Assembly (NCBI RefSeq): GCF_003326475.1
Contig: NZ_JPWA01000012.1
Span: forward strand, 1 to 64,000
Origin: Thalassospira xianhensis MCCC 1A02616
Lineage (GTDB): Bacteria > Pseudomonadota > Alphaproteobacteria > Rhodospirillales > Thalassospiraceae
Direction of reading: 5' to 3'
DNA: 64,000 nucleotides
Shown: positions 9,022-18,423 of the stretch, one piece after another
Layout: each line of letters opens with the position of its first letter
How positions within the stretch are numbered: the stretch's first letter is position 1
Notes under the pieces: generated by a model
Told to the model about the DNA's origin: nothing
Seen by the model: the letters and a program-made list of their open reading frames with translations, nothing else
Databases searched by the model: none
Position numbers and translations under genes: made by a program

Positions 9022-9597
9022 ATGCCTGAGCAAATCGCACCTGAGTTTTCCCGTATCGTCAACACTGACGAACAGGTCGGGAAAAAGAACAAGATCGAGA
9101 TTGAAGCGAACGAAAAAGAGTGTGCTGCACTTGCTGAACGCTTCGAACTGATTGCGATCAACAGTTTGAAGGCGACCCTGACAATCACGACGGCAGGCAA
9201 CGGCGAAGTCACCCTGCGTGGTCCAATGCATGCCGATATTATTCAGCGTTGTGTCGCAACCCTGGAACCGGTTCCCGAGATTGTAGAAGACGAGGTGGAA
9301 GTTCTGTTTTCGCCGCACATTTCCGAAGATGATCTTCCGTCGAATCCCGATGATCTGGATGATCTTTCCGAAGAAGAACTTATGGCTCTTCTTGATCAAC
9401 CGGAACCATTGGTCGATGGCAAAATTGATGTTGGCGAAGTCGTTTCGCAGTTTCTTGCCGTGGCTATGGACCCTTACCCCCGCAAGGATGGTGCAAAAGT
9501 CGCCGACGTGGTCAAATCCGAGGATGACGAAGAAGAGCGTCCGAACCCGTTTGCCAAACTTGCGGGCCTTAAGGAACAGCTCGAGAAGAAAAACTAA
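9022..9597 (+). CDS. DUF177 (YceD-like) protein
   Basis: Acidic protein of 191 residues belonging to the DUF177/YceD family by eye: PEFSRIVNTDEQ near the start, GPMHADIIQRCVATLEPVPEIVEDEVEVLF in the middle, and the DPYPRKDG motif near residue 155. YceD is linked to 23S rRNA or ribosome metabolism in other bacteria and plants. In many bacteria the gene sits directly before rpmF and plsX. Here plsX follows after 262 bp without rpmF. Function here is not certain. Confidence 0.85.
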   Translation: MPEQIAPEFSRIVNTDEQVGKKNKIEIEANEKECAALAERFELIAINSLKATLTITTAGNGEVTLRGPMHADIIQRCVATLEPVPEIVEDEVEVLFSPHISEDDLPSNPDDLDDLSEEELMALLDQPEPLVDGKIDVGEVVSQFLAVAMDPYPRKDGAKVADVVKSEDDEEERPNPFAKLAGLKEQLEKKN

Positions 9598-9639
9598 ATT
9601 ACCATTCTGGTTGCGTGTTTCGTCATGTAAGATATCGCT

Positions 9640-9665
9640 GAAATGCCGGTCGTTACCGGCATTTC
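9640..9665. terminator. Strong hairpin between DUF177 and plsX
   Basis: GAAATGCCGGT-CGTT-ACCGGCATTTC is a perfect 11-bp stem with a 4-base loop, 42 bp downstream of the DUF177 stop. Only ACGCTTTT follows, so it is an imperfect intrinsic terminator. It may instead be an mRNA-stabilising or processing hairpin. Confidence 0.55.
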
Positions 9666-9859
9666 ACGCTTTTGAGCGAAAATACGGACCGAAAGCAGAA
9701 CGGGACTGGCTTTGGGCTGCATATCGGCTTTACCTTGTATCTGGCTGAGAATTCCGGTAATTACGGGCGTTCCGGCATGCCGAAGACAAGTTTCGCCGAT
9801 TGGCAAGCCTGCCGGTAGATTCCGGTTCAGATGTTTTAGAACAACCATAAGAGAATACA

Positions 9860-10936
9860 TTGCCTGAACAGGTCTGCATATCACTTGACGCGATGGGAGG
9901 AGACCACGCGCCCGAGATGGTCGTGGCGGGTGCGGAAATTGCCCTGAAACGTTTGCCCCATCTTAAATTTTTGATGTTTGGGGATGAAGCGCGGATCAAA
10001 CCGCTGCTCGCCAAATATCCAGGTCTTGAGGCCGTCAGTGAAGTTCGTCACGCCTCGCAAGAGGTGACAATGGATGACAAGCCGTCAGTTGCCTTGCGGC
10101 AACGGCGGGATTCCAGTATGCGGCTCGCCATCAATGCCGTGAAAGAAGGCGATGCGCAGGGCGTCGTATCTGCCGGCAATACCGGTGCACTGATGGCAAT
10201 GGCAAAATTTGTCCTTAAAACGGTTCGTGGCATCGATCGCCCGGCCATCGCGACCTATATGCCAACCCAGCGTGGCGAAACCGTCATGCTGGATCTTGGG
10301 GCCAACATCGAATGCGACGAAAACAACCTGGTGCAGTTCGCACTGATGGGAGAGGTTTTCGCACGTATCCTGTTCGGAATAGAAAAACCGTCGGTTGGCC
10401 TGCTAAATGTCGGGATCGAGGAACTCAAGGGTAACGAGTCTGTTAAGAAGGCAGCCGCTATCCTGCGGGAAATTGATCTTCCAATCCGTTTCGAAGGATT
10501 TGTGGAAGGTGATGACCTTGCCAAAGGTACGGTCGACGTGATTGTTACGGACGGCTTCACCGGCAACGTCGCACTTAAAACCGCCGAAGGTACAGCACGC
10601 CTACTTGTTCATTTTCTGCGCGAGACCTTCAAAAGTTCTTTCTGGGCAAAAGTCGGGTACTTGCTTGCTCGTCGTTCACTGCAGCGTTTTCGTGAACGGA
10701 TGGACCCGCGTCGTTACAATGGCGCAATGCTGCTGGGCCTGAACGGGATTGCGGTGAAGAGCCACGGTGGCACCGATGCATTGGGTTTCTCGAATGCCAT
10801 TGGCGTTTGTCACGACCTTATAGCCAACCGACTCAATGAAACGATCAAGGGCGAACTTGCTGCCTTTGAAGAAGCAATCTCCAAAGCGCCCATCGATGAG
10901 GAAACCATCGCCCTCGCAGCTGGCCAGGCCGACTGA
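9860..10936 (+). CDS. plsX: Phosphate acyltransferase PlsX
   Basis: Makes acyl-phosphate from acyl-ACP for phospholipid synthesis by PlsY. The 358 residues contain the hallmark ISLDAMGGDHAPE at the N-terminus, VSAGNTGALMA, GANIEC and VTDGFTGNVALK. The start is TTG 9860, because the next ATG falls inside the DAMGG motif and would delete the first strand. The fabH gene follows 44 bp later in the usual plsX-fabH order. Confidence 0.95.
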   Translation: MPEQVCISLDAMGGDHAPEMVVAGAEIALKRLPHLKFLMFGDEARIKPLLAKYPGLEAVSEVRHASQEVTMDDKPSVALRQRRDSSMRLAINAVKEGDAQGVVSAGNTGALMAMAKFVLKTVRGIDRPAIATYMPTQRGETVMLDLGANIECDENNLVQFALMGEVFARILFGIEKPSVGLLNVGIEELKGNESVKKAAAILREIDLPIRFEGFVEGDDLAKGTVDVIVTDGFTGNVALKTAEGTARLLVHFLRETFKSSFWAKVGYLLARRSLQRFRERMDPRRYNGAMLLGLNGIAVKSHGGTDALGFSNAIGVCHDLIANRLNETIKGELAAFEEAISKAPIDEETIALAAGQAD

Positions 10937-10980
10937 TACTGTCCCCAACTATTCCCACTAAAACTGGCGGTTCTTAAATC

Positions 10981-11952
10981 ATGACTGTTCGTTCTCGCAT
11001 TATTGGTTGCGGATCATATCTTCCTTCGAATGTTGTAACCAATGATGAGCTGGCAAAGCGCGTCGATACGTCTGATGAGTGGATCGTTGCCAGGACTGGA
11101 ATACGCCAGCGCCACGTAGCTGCGGAGGGTGAAACCACCAGTGATCTGGCGGTTGCGGCTGCCACGCGCGCTATGGAGCATGCGGGTGTAACTGCAGCCG
11201 ATATCGACATGATCATTGTTGCGACGGCAACACCCGATAATACTTTCCCGGCCACGGCCACAAAGGTTCAGCATCGTCTTGGTGTTGTCGGTTTTGCGTT
11301 TGATGTTCAGGCGGTCTGCTCGGGCTTTGTCTATGCACTGACCACCGCCGATATGTATATTCGCAACGGTCAGGCAAAAACTGTTCTTGTGATCGGGGCC
11401 GAGACATTTTCTCGCATTCTTGATTGGGAAGATCGCCGTACATGCGTTTTGTTCGGTGATGGGGCTGGCGCAGTTGTTCTTCAGGCCGTCGAAGGGCAGG
11501 GAACGATCAAGGATCAGGGTATTCTTGCAAGTCGGCTGCATTCGGATGGCAGCAAATACGAACTTCTTTATGTTAATGGCGGCCCGTCTTCGACGCAGAC
11601 CGTGGGGTATCTTCAGATGGAAGGCAAAGAAGTCTTCCGTCATGCTGTGACCAATCTTGCCGGTGTTATTCGTGAAGTTCTTGCTGATACCGGGCTGGAA
11701 GCATCGGATATTGACTGGCTGGTCCCGCATCAGGCGAACCGTCGCATTCTGGATAGCACCGCCAAAAAGTTTGGTATTTCCGAAGATAAGGTGGTGATCA
11801 CAGTTGATCGTCACGCAAACACATCAGCTGCATCGATTCCCCTGGCACTGGCAGAAGCGGTTCATGATGGACGTATTCAGCGCGGTGACATTGTTATTCT
11901 GGAAGCAATGGGCGGCGGCTTTACCTGGGGTGCGGCACTCGTACGATGGTAA
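10981..11952 (+). CDS. fabH: Beta-ketoacyl-ACP synthase III
   Basis: Condenses acetyl-CoA with malonyl-ACP to start fatty acid synthesis. All three catalytic residues are visible in the 323-residue product: Cys113 in AVCSGF, His250 in VPHQANRR and Asn280 in RHANTSAAS. Length and motifs are normal. It lies between plsX and ihfA; 154 bp separate it from ihfA, enough for a separate ihfA promoter. Confidence 0.97.
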   Translation: MTVRSRIIGCGSYLPSNVVTNDELAKRVDTSDEWIVARTGIRQRHVAAEGETTSDLAVAAATRAMEHAGVTAADIDMIIVATATPDNTFPATATKVQHRLGVVGFAFDVQAVCSGFVYALTTADMYIRNGQAKTVLVIGAETFSRILDWEDRRTCVLFGDGAGAVVLQAVEGQGTIKDQGILASRLHSDGSKYELLYVNGGPSSTQTVGYLQMEGKEVFRHAVTNLAGVIREVLADTGLEASDIDWLVPHQANRRILDSTAKKFGISEDKVVITVDRHANTSAASIPLALAEAVHDGRIQRGDIVILEAMGGGFTWGAALVRW

Positions 11953-12106
11953 AGCAGAAATTTCCCGCAATATCAGTGAAAAACAAAGCATTTGCTTAAA
12001 AAGCACAACATTCTGCCTTAAAGCAATGTATCCTGTTGATATTGACTGATTTCGCTACCAGATATAGCCTTGTGTATAAAGTCCCGTTTTAAGGAGGCGG
12101 CCAGTT

Positions 12107-12397
12107 ATGTCGGAAGCTACGATTACCCGCGCGGATCTCGCCGAAGCCGTTTATCAGGAAGTCGGTTTGTCGCGTAACGAGTCCGCCCAGTTGCTGGAAA
12201 CGGTACTCGATGAAATTTCTTCTGCACTGATCAAAGACGAAGTCGTCAAGATTTCCTCCTTTGGCAGTTTCTCTGTCCGTCAGAAAGGGCAGCGCATCGG
12301 TCGTAACCCCAAAACGGGCGAAGAAGTACCGATCCTGCCACGCAAGGTGCTTGTGTTCCGGCCGTCGCAGGTGCTGAAAGCACGCATTAACGCTTAA
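12107..12397 (+). CDS. ihfA: Integration host factor alpha subunit
   Basis: DNA-bending nucleoid protein that acts as a heterodimer with IhfB and often assists sigma-54 promoters. The 96 residues contain the HU/IHF signature [20 protein letters not shown] and the [15 protein letters not shown]-terminus. A near-perfect AAGGAGG site lies 9 bp upstream. It is relevant to the NtrC activator gene found further along, since IHF commonly bends DNA at NtrC-dependent promoters. Confidence 0.95.
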   Translation: MSEATITRADLAEAVYQEVGLSRNESAQLLETVLDEISSALIKDEVVKISSFGSFSVRQKGQRIGRNPKTGEEVPILPRKVLVFRPSQVLKARINA

Positions 12398-12408
12398 GAA
12401 CCGAACTC

Positions 12409-12888
12409 ATGAAAAATCACTTGGGGGCTGTGGCGGATAACCGCCGCACAGCAAAGTCTGACTCTGCGTTTCGTACAATTAGCGAAGCAGCAAAAGAACT
12501 GGGCCTGCAGCAGCATGTCCTGCGTTTTTGGGAATCCAAGTTTCCCCAGATCAAGCCGATGAAACGTGCGGGCGGGCGTCGTTACTACCGCCCGGAAGAC
12601 TTGGTGTTACTGGCAGATATCCGTTCTTTGCTCCATGATCAGGGATATACGATCAAGGGCGTGCAAAAGCTGCTGGATCAGCACAAAGGCAAGTTGCCTT
12701 CCGAAATTGCAGTTGCTTCTTTGACGGAAACAGCTGATCTCGCTTCGGATCAAATACAACCTCCTGTCGCAGTGTCTGGCAACGTAACCGCATCCGATAA
12801 AATTGCTCTGACGAACCTTTTGGGTGAATTGGAAGACCTGCAGGGCATCCTTAAGTCGGCCTTGGGGCAGGCGGAAAAAAATACGTAA
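12409..12888 (+). CDS. MerR-family transcriptional regulator
   Basis: The N-terminal half (about residues 23-95) is a MerR winged helix: [29 protein letters not shown] followed by [33 protein letters not shown]. The rest is a low-complexity tail ending in a short helix. There are no metal-binding cysteines, so it is not a metal sensor of the MerR/CueR type. This regulator conventionally follows ihfA in alphaproteobacteria, only 11 bp away here. Its targets are unknown to me. Confidence 0.9.
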   Translation: MKNHLGAVADNRRTAKSDSAFRTISEAAKELGLQQHVLRFWESKFPQIKPMKRAGGRRYYRPEDLVLLADIRSLLHDQGYTIKGVQKLLDQHKGKLPSEIAVASLTETADLASDQIQPPVAVSGNVTASDKIALTNLLGELEDLQGILKSALGQAEKNT

Positions 12889-12911
12889 AAACCATTTGCG
12901 TCTTTGGGCTT

Positions 12912-12935
12912 GCGCGGCTATTTATCGAGCCGCGC
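12912..12935. terminator. GC-rich hairpin after the MerR gene
   Basis: GCGCGGCT-ATTTATCG-AGCCGCGC is a perfect 8-bp stem 23 bp after the MerR stop codon and 20 bp before tRNA-Pro. No U-tract follows, so termination is uncertain. It could separate the mRNA from the tRNA transcript. Confidence 0.45.
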
Positions 12936-12954
12936 CAAACGGCGCATTTACGGT

Positions 12955-13031
12955 CGGAGCGTGGCGCAGCCTGGTAGCGCACCTGCATGGGGTGCAGGGG
13001 GTCGGAGGTTCGAATCCTCTCGCTCCGACCA
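12955..13031 (+). tRNA. tRNA-Pro (anticodon GGG)
   Basis: A complete cloverleaf can be drawn. The acceptor is CGGAGCG paired with CGCTCCG. The D arm is GCGC-AGCCTGGTA-GCGC. The anticodon stem is CCTGC/GCAGG around loop ATGGGGT (anticodon GGG). The T arm is GGAGG-TTCGAAT-CCTCT, discriminator A, and an encoded CCA at 13029-13031. The GGG anticodon reads CCC and CCU proline codons. Confidence 0.97.
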
Positions 13032-13079
13032 ATTTAATCTCTCGCAAAATTTGATTTGAACCCTGTTGTCCTGTCGAGG

Positions 13080-13655
13080 CTACAGCGTCAATCGCGCAAG
13101 CATGTCCAAGACGTCATTATCACCAAATCGGAACAGAATTATTTCGCCTGAGCTTGGATAAACACCGGTCAATGCGGTAATGTTCACCTGATGGGTGATC
13201 AACAGGGCATTGCTGTGTTTGGGAAGTGCGCGAAGTCGGTCAATGATTTGATCTGTCTGTATTTTCTTGGTGCTACCATCGCGGAAAAACGAATTCAAAG
13301 CAGGTGTCTCAATCACGTTGCCAAGTCCGAGTAATTTGGCTGTTTCCAAACAGCGACACCACTGACTGCTGAGAACTACGTCCAGCAATATGCCCGCTTC
13401 ACGCACGCGCGCGCCTATTGCACGCGCTTGATTGCGACCAGCCTCGTCAAGGTTTCGTTGGGTATTGCAATCGCCAATAACAAAGTTCTTGGGATCGCCA
13501 GTGCCCGGTGCGATGGCATGGCGCATCAGCGCGTGCACTCCGGGCTGGCGCCATATATCCAACGAATGGGGCACATCTGCTGCCTTGATGCTGTGGGGGA
13601 CAAACGAGCAGACGAAAGTTAGAGCGACAATCGTATTTCTGATACATGAACGCAT
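13080..13655 (-). CDS. Exported histidine phosphatase (phosphoglycerate mutase-like) family protein
   Basis: From ATG 13653-13655 the product is 191 residues. It has a signal peptide (MRSCIRNTIVALTFVCSFVP, cleavage near IKAAD) and a histidine-phosphatase domain. The catalytic RH motif is in HALMRHAIAPG. Further conserved pieces are the SSQWCRCLETAKLLGL arginine segment and the second histidine in ALLITHQVN. Periplasmic proteins of this group are predicted phosphohydrolases of unknown substrate. A GTG 12 bp further upstream is an alternative start. It stands alone, convergent with the tRNA. Confidence 0.8.
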   Translation of the reverse strand: MRSCIRNTIVALTFVCSFVPHSIKAADVPHSLDIWRQPGVHALMRHAIAPGTGDPKNFVIGDCNTQRNLDEAGRNQARAIGARVREAGILLDVVLSSQWCRCLETAKLLGLGNVIETPALNSFFRDGSTKKIQTDQIIDRLRALPKHSNALLITHQVNITALTGVYPSSGEIILFRFGDNDVLDMLARLTL

Positions 13656-13749
13656 GATGCGGCACACTCATTGGCAAAAAGTTATTGAACTTGATACCCG
13701 AGAACGTACTGATCAGATCAGTTGAGCGGCAGCTGGGGGCTTGGATCTA

Positions 13750-13989
13750 TTAGGCCCTGTTATCTGTAACGGAGGTAGCGACCCGACGGCCTTCATCTGT
13801 CAGTTTGCAGATCAGCCAATCCGGTTTTATCGGGTTATCGAACCATGGTGCAGCCCATCCGTGATCGATGCAGCTTTTGACCGTTTTTTCGCTAATCTGT
13901 TTGCCGTTGGTATCAAAAAGCGGCAGCTTTCCGCCAGGCTGGCTTAGGCCGCGGCGCAACCAATCGAGTTGTACCTGTGTCGGTTTCAC
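13750..13989 (-). CDS. Small conserved-looking hypothetical protein
   Basis: A 79-residue ORF starting at GTG 13987-13989, preceded by GGGGAAAAGCAG. It has no signal peptide or membrane segment. The sequence QLDWLRRGLSQPGGKLPLFD then CIDHGWAAPWFDNPIKPDW and CKLTDEGRRV looks like a small winged-helix-like fold in which a C-terminal beta-wing follows two helices. I recall similar short proteins in other Rhodospirillales but cannot name a family or function. Confidence 0.6.
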   Translation of the reverse strand: MKPTQVQLDWLRRGLSQPGGKLPLFDTNGKQISEKTVKSCIDHGWAAPWFDNPIKPDWLICKLTDEGRRVATSVTDNRA

Positions 13990-14104
13990 CTGCTTTTCCC
14001 CGTCATAGCGCCTTCGGGCAGGATGTCGCGCCCGGTTGGCGTAATGTAATGACCAAGCTATATATTGCAGTTAAGTGTGACGGATAATCATCCGGGGAGC
14101 AATC

Positions 14105-14464
14105 ATGATGACGAACGATCCCTTCGAGCAGAGCGATATGGTGTTTCTTTACGTGACGGTGCCAGATATGGAAGTCGCACGCGTGATCGCAGGTGGTGCC
14201 GTCCGAGAGCGATTTGCGGCCTGTGCAAACATTTTACCGCAAATGGTCGCGGTCTATGAATGGGACGACGACATTGAGGAAGAAAATGAAATGATCGTCA
14301 TTTTGAAAACAAGGTCTTCGGTGGCGAAGGACCTTGCCGGCTGGATCGCCGACCACCATCCATACGAGGTTCCTTGTATCCTTGAGATTCCCCTTGGCAG
14401 AGGAAACGCCCCGTACGTGAATTGGTTGCGAAATCAGGTTAATAAAGCAAAAGCCCCGAAGTGA
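14105..14464 (+). CDS. cutA: Divalent cation tolerance protein CutA
   Basis: Trimeric CutA1 family protein of 119 residues. Visible motifs are VFLYVTVPDMEVARVIA at the N-terminus, RFAACANILPQMVAVYEWDDDIEEENEMIVILKT in the core and HHPYEVPCILEIPLGRGNAPYVNWL at the end. The family is linked to copper tolerance in E. coli, but its biochemical role remains unclear. GGGGAG precedes two adjacent ATG codons (14105 and 14108); either may start translation. Confidence 0.93.
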   Translation: MMTNDPFEQSDMVFLYVTVPDMEVARVIAGGAVRERFAACANILPQMVAVYEWDDDIEEENEMIVILKTRSSVAKDLAGWIADHHPYEVPCILEIPLGRGNAPYVNWLRNQVNKAKAPK

Positions 14465-14469
14465 TTGCA

Positions 14470-14489
14470 TAGGGGACACTTGGCCCCTA
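14470..14489. terminator. Small hairpin after cutA
   Basis: TAGGGG-ACACTTGG-CCCCTA is a 6-bp stem just after the cutA stop codon, without a clear U-tract. Weak candidate terminator. Confidence 0.25.
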
Positions 14490-14524
14490 GGATGGCCGAA
14501 ATTTTACATATTACGAAGTGACCA

Positions 14525-15088
14525 ATGAACCAGCTTGCAAAATTGGCCCTTGAAATGGGGCCGCTCATTCTCTTTTTCGCTGTAAATGCAACAACCAATC
14601 TAATGACTGCTACCGCAGTTTTTGTGGCTGCCACTGTTGTGTCGCTGATCACTTCGTTTCTGGTTGCCAGAACGATTCCCGTAATGCCGTTGATTGGCGG
14701 GGTTTTTGTGATCGTGTTTGGTGGATTGACCCTTTATCTAGACAACGATCTGTTCATTAAAATCAAACCGACCATCGTCAATTTGCTTTTTGCGGCAATT
14801 TTGTTTGGCGGTTTGATGGCAGGAAAATTGTTTTTGAAGCTGGTTCTGGAAAGCGCGTTCAAGGCGACTGACGAAGGTTGGCGCATCCTGACCTGGCGTT
14901 GGAGCATATTCTTTATTGTCCTCGCCGTGATCAATGAAATCGTCTGGCGTAATTTCTCGACCGATACCTGGGTTGCCTTCAAAGTCTGGGGCATCATGCC
15001 TTTGACGATGGTATTCGGCATGGCACAGGTCCCGATATTGATGAAACATCAGTTGCCGGAAGAAGAGGGCGGCTCACCTGCAGCGTAA
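14525..15088 (+). CDS. yciB: Inner-membrane septation protein A (YciB/IspA family)
   Basis: Polytopic inner-membrane protein of 187 residues with about five hydrophobic segments. The family signatures are [19 protein letters not shown] near the N-terminus, [17 protein letters not shown] in the middle, and [25 protein letters not shown] in the last third. YciB is implicated in envelope integrity and cell-division site function in enterobacteria and in intracellular spread of Shigella. It is convergent with ispDF. Confidence 0.9.
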   Translation: MNQLAKLALEMGPLILFFAVNATTNLMTATAVFVAATVVSLITSFLVARTIPVMPLIGGVFVIVFGGLTLYLDNDLFIKIKPTIVNLLFAAILFGGLMAGKLFLKLVLESAFKATDEGWRILTWRWSIFFIVLAVINEIVWRNFSTDTWVAFKVWGIMPLTMVFGMAQVPILMKHQLPEEEGGSPAA

Positions 15089-15159
15089 TCAGCTCAAGCT
15101 TAACGAACAAATATACGGCCGTGACACAAGTCCCGGCCTTTCATTTCATTGGTATTCGA

Positions 15160-16356
15160 TTATTCGACTGGCAGAGCGATACTTACGACTGCCTGTGCCG
15201 CTATACCTTCCTCGCGACCAGTGAAGCCGAGACGCTCTGTCGTGGTCGCTTTGACATTGACCCGATCAACATCAATCCCCAGTATTTCCGAAACCTTTTC
15301 CCGCATGACCTTGGTATGAGGTCCGATCTTTGGGTGTTCGCAAATCAGCGTGATATCCGCGTTGATGATGCGGCCACCTCGTTCGCGGATAAGTTTGACC
15401 GCATGATAAACAAACTGGTCGGATGCCGCACCTTTCCATTTCATGTCGGATGGTGGGAAATGCTGACCGATATCACCGGCACCAATCGCCCCAAGCAATG
15501 CATCTGTAAGGGTGTGCAATCCGACATCTGCATCGGAATGACCATCAAGACGTGCGGTGTGAGGCACAGATACCCCACACAAAATACAATGATCGCCCGG
15601 CGCAAAGCGATGAACATCAAAACCTGTGCCAACCCGAAACTCTTCGCGGATCATTTTCTTATCTTCTTTCTTTAACTTGGAACCAGTGTACAACCGGTCA
15701 TGCGCACGATCCATATCGTCAGGGCGCGTAACTTTATCGTTTGCAACATCACCCTCGACACAGATTACATCAAGGCCAAGCTGCTCGAGAAGGGCCGCAT
15801 CGTCGGTGAACTCCAATCCCTCAAATTGCTTGTGCGCTTTAAGAATTGTTGCAAAATGGAAGCCCTGTGGTGTTTGGGCGCGATGAAGTTGTGCGCGCGG
15901 AATTGTCTTTTCAATAAAGCCGGAATGACCTGCTTGTTTTATGGTATCCATAACGGGCAGGGTCGGAATTGCACCGGAATGTTCTGACAGCGCATTAACG
16001 ACACGCAAGATAACGTCGTCGGAAATCCCGGGTCTTGCCGCATCATGTATGAGAACATAGTCCGGGTTTTCATCTTCCAGCGATCGCAATCCGTTCAGAA
16101 CGGACTGTTGTCTTGTCAGGCCTCCGGCGATCGGTTCCGGCAGTGATAAACCGTTCATGGCGTCATCATAGCGATCCCGATGGTCCGGATTATAAATCAC
16201 CCGGATCATTTCGAGCGGCACAAGCTTTGCGAAACTCTCGATACAGTGCCGCAACAATGGCTTTCCACCAAGCAAATGATATTGTTTTGGTATCGGGTCG
16301 CCAAATCTGCTACCGCTGCCTGCAGCAACGATGACAACTGCGATTTTTTTGGTCAT
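15160..16356 (-). CDS. ispDF: Bifunctional IspD/IspF isoprenoid biosynthesis enzyme
   Basis: Fused enzyme of the MEP pathway. The N-terminal IspD domain (about 1-225) transfers CMP to methylerythritol 4-phosphate. It has [22 protein letters not shown] and the PQGF and TDDAAL motifs. The C-terminal IspF domain (about 240-395) forms the cyclic diphosphate and has [28 protein letters not shown] and the IGPHTKVMR segment. The 398-residue fusion is characteristic of alpha- and epsilonproteobacteria. It is divergent from the YpjD-like gene. Confidence 0.96.
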   Translation of the reverse strand: MTKKIAVVIVAAGSGSRFGDPIPKQYHLLGGKPLLRHCIESFAKLVPLEMIRVIYNPDHRDRYDDAMNGLSLPEPIAGGLTRQQSVLNGLRSLEDENPDYVLIHDAARPGISDDVILRVVNALSEHSGAIPTLPVMDTIKQAGHSGFIEKTIPRAQLHRAQTPQGFHFATILKAHKQFEGLEFTDDAALLEQLGLDVICVEGDVANDKVTRPDDMDRAHDRLYTGSKLKKEDKKMIREEFRVGTGFDVHRFAPGDHCILCGVSVPHTARLDGHSDADVGLHTLTDALLGAIGAGDIGQHFPPSDMKWKGAASDQFVYHAVKLIRERGGRIINADITLICEHPKIGPHTKVMREKVSEILGIDVDRVNVKATTTERLGFTGREEGIAAQAVVSIALPVE

Positions 16357-16473
16357 AAACGTTCATGCCGTGACTTGTCTGAATTGCGCCGCAGGCTATC
16401 TTTCTGCGACGCCTTTGCCAAGTCGCCATTTGTCCGACCTTATGACGTAAACAGCTTCAGTCCGGATCCGAAC

Positions 16474-17280
16474 ATGCTCGCTGCCGTTCTTCACATTTTG
16501 TGCCTGTTGCCGTTGACCACGCAAATCATGCGGCGTGATCCTCAACGTGATGTCTGGCTGTTTACCTCGATTTGCATAGCGGCTTTGGGCACCGTTGTGG
16601 TTCTTGGATTAACCGGCGAAGAAGTGCAATCGCGCGGCTTTACAGCGGCTTTGCATTGGTCCGAGCTCTCGGTAATCCTGATTTTTGGCGGGCTTGTTAT
16701 TTGCAAAGGGCCGAAACAGATATGGCGCCTTGCCGGTTATATCGGGGGATATCTTTTACTGTTTGGTGGAATTGCCGGGTTTTTCAATGTGTTCGAGCCG
16801 GTTTTCGATCCATCAGTATCAGAGCCGGTTCTTTATTCCGGTTGGCTATGGGTGCATATCGGAACGTCTCTGGTGACCTATGCACTCGTTACTTTGGCGG
16901 CAATAGCGGCAATGGCATACATCGTTCAGGAAAATGCCCTGAAGAACAGGCGGCCCAATCGCTGGAGCCGCCGCCTGCCGCCTTTGCGTGACAGTGAATA
17001 TATGCTGGTTGGTTTTCTTAAATGGTCTGCTTGGGTTCTTGTTGTTGGCATTTTCACCGGTTTTGCACTACGTCAGGTCGAAGATCAGTCGCTTTTCTAT
17101 CTTGATCACAAAATGCTTTTGACCCTGCTTGGCTTCGCTGTGATTTGTGCTCTGATCTTCATTCATGAAAAATCCACCTTGCGGGGCCGAATGGCAGTGC
17201 GATTTGTTCTTGGGGCGTGGCTTCTGCTTACGCTGGCATTCCCTGGGGTGCGATTTGTCAGTGGATATCTGATCGGTTGA
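16474..17280 (+). CDS. CcsA/YpjD-like (HemX-type) membrane protein
   Basis: Integral membrane protein of 268 residues with about eight hydrophobic segments, starting at ATG 16474. The frame is open much further upstream, but that region is the shadow of ispDF on the other strand. The core GWLWVHIGTSLVTYALVTLAAIAAMAYIVQE and the end LDHKMLLTLLGFAVICALIFIHE with GRMAVRF resemble the cytochrome c assembly (CcsA) domain of YpjD/HemX proteins. The tryptophan-rich heme-handling WWD motif of true CcsA is not visible. Function is uncertain; heme or cytochrome biogenesis is possible. Confidence 0.75.
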   Translation: MLAAVLHILCLLPLTTQIMRRDPQRDVWLFTSICIAALGTVVVLGLTGEEVQSRGFTAALHWSELSVILIFGGLVICKGPKQIWRLAGYIGGYLLLFGGIAGFFNVFEPVFDPSVSEPVLYSGWLWVHIGTSLVTYALVTLAAIAAMAYIVQENALKNRRPNRWSRRLPPLRDSEYMLVGFLKWSAWVLVVGIFTGFALRQVEDQSLFYLDHKMLLTLLGFAVICALIFIHEKSTLRGRMAVRFVLGAWLLLTLAFPGVRFVSGYLIG

Positions 17281-17375
17281 TCCGGGCCTATATATTCGAC
17301 AATTCGCTTAGAGTTGTTGCAACGCGGCGCCAGTTTTATTAATCTGCCCAAGTTTTAGGCAATCGGATTTTCTTC

Positions 17376-18380
17376 ATGTCTTTGCAGATCGGTTCTGTAA
17401 CCGTGCCAGAGAATGTCATTCTGGCACCGATGTCAGGTGTGACTGACCTTCCTTTCCGGCAACAGGTGCGCCAGTTTGGCGGCCACCTTGTTGTATCGGA
17501 AATGATTGCATCTGATGCCATGACACGCATTCAGCGCCATCAGAAAGAAGTGCGCAAGATGCACGGTGATTGTGCAGCCGAGAGCCCGCTTTCCGTTCAG
17601 CTTGCCGGGACCGAACCCGATGAAATGGCTTTGGCCGCAAAGATGAATGAAGATCGCGGTGCGATGATCATCGATATTAATATGGGCTGTCCGGCAAAAA
17701 AAGTCACAAAGGGTTATGCCGGTTCGGCCCTGATGCGCGATGAAAAGCTTGCTGCGGATATCATAAAGGCAACCGTTGACGCTGTTTCCGTGCCTGTGAC
17801 GCTCAAGATGCGTTTGGGGTGGGACGACGATAATCGTAATGCGCCGCGGCTGGCGAAAATTGCCGAGGAACTCGGCATTGCGATGTTGACCATTCACGGG
17901 CGGACGCGTTGTCAGTTTTACAAGGGTGATGCTGATTGGGGTGCAATTGGGCTGGTTAAACAGGCGGTATCGATCCCGGTTATTGGCAATGGCGATGTCA
18001 ACAGAGAAGAAGACGCAGCAGAACTTCTGAAACGTTCTGCTGCTGACGGTGTCATGGTCGGACGCGGCGCACAAGGTCGACCGTGGTTTTTGGCGCAGGT
18101 TTCACATTACCTGAAAACAGGCACCAAACTGGCTGCACCGTCGCTTGATGTGCAGCTGGAAACCATTCTGCGTCACTATGATGCGATGATTGATCATCAC
18201 GGGCTGCAAGGTGTGCGGATCGCCAGAAAGCATCTGGCTTGGTACTGCAACAGCTTGCGCAATGCGACGGAATTTCGCCGTGTTGTTAATGAGTTAAGTG
18301 ATCCATCTGAAGTCAGGAGTCAAATCAGGGCTTTCTATGAGCCACTGATTGAGAATACCGAAAACCAGGCTGCTGCCTGA
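17376..18380 (+). CDS. dusB: tRNA-dihydrouridine synthase (NifR3/DusB type)
   Basis: FMN-dependent enzyme that reduces uridine in tRNA D loops. The 334-residue TIM-barrel protein has APMSGVTDLPFR at the start, the catalytic cysteine segment INMGCPAKKVTKGYAGSALM, and the FMN phosphate-binding IGNGDV and MVGRGAQGRPW motifs. In alphaproteobacteria this gene (nifR3) forms an operon with ntrB and ntrC, as here; 43 bp separate it from ntrB. It is probably the promoter-proximal gene of the nitrogen-regulation block. Confidence 0.95.
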   Translation: MSLQIGSVTVPENVILAPMSGVTDLPFRQQVRQFGGHLVVSEMIASDAMTRIQRHQKEVRKMHGDCAAESPLSVQLAGTEPDEMALAAKMNEDRGAMIIDINMGCPAKKVTKGYAGSALMRDEKLAADIIKATVDAVSVPVTLKMRLGWDDDNRNAPRLAKIAEELGIAMLTIHGRTRCQFYKGDADWGAIGLVKQAVSIPVIGNGDVNREEDAAELLKRSAADGVMVGRGAQGRPWFLAQVSHYLKTGTKLAAPSLDVQLETILRHYDAMIDHHGLQGVRIARKHLAWYCNSLRNATEFRRVVNELSDPSEVRSQIRAFYEPLIENTENQAAA

Positions 18381-18423
18381 GAATAACAAGAACCAAATAG
18401 CTATTTTATCGGGGAAACTTTGA

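Noticed and set aside
9329..9748. 139-residue plus-strand ORF in another frame of DUF177
   Set aside because: Out-of-frame shadow extending into the hairpin region; no motif. Also checked as possible rpmF and does not resemble L32.
12824..13054. 76-residue ORF across tRNA-Pro
   Set aside because: It overlaps the MerR gene end and the whole tRNA, and the translation of tRNA sequence gives no protein family.
16180..16473. Long N-terminal extension of the YpjD-like membrane protein
   Set aside because: This part is the complement of the ispDF N-terminus; membrane-protein similarity begins only at ATG 16474.
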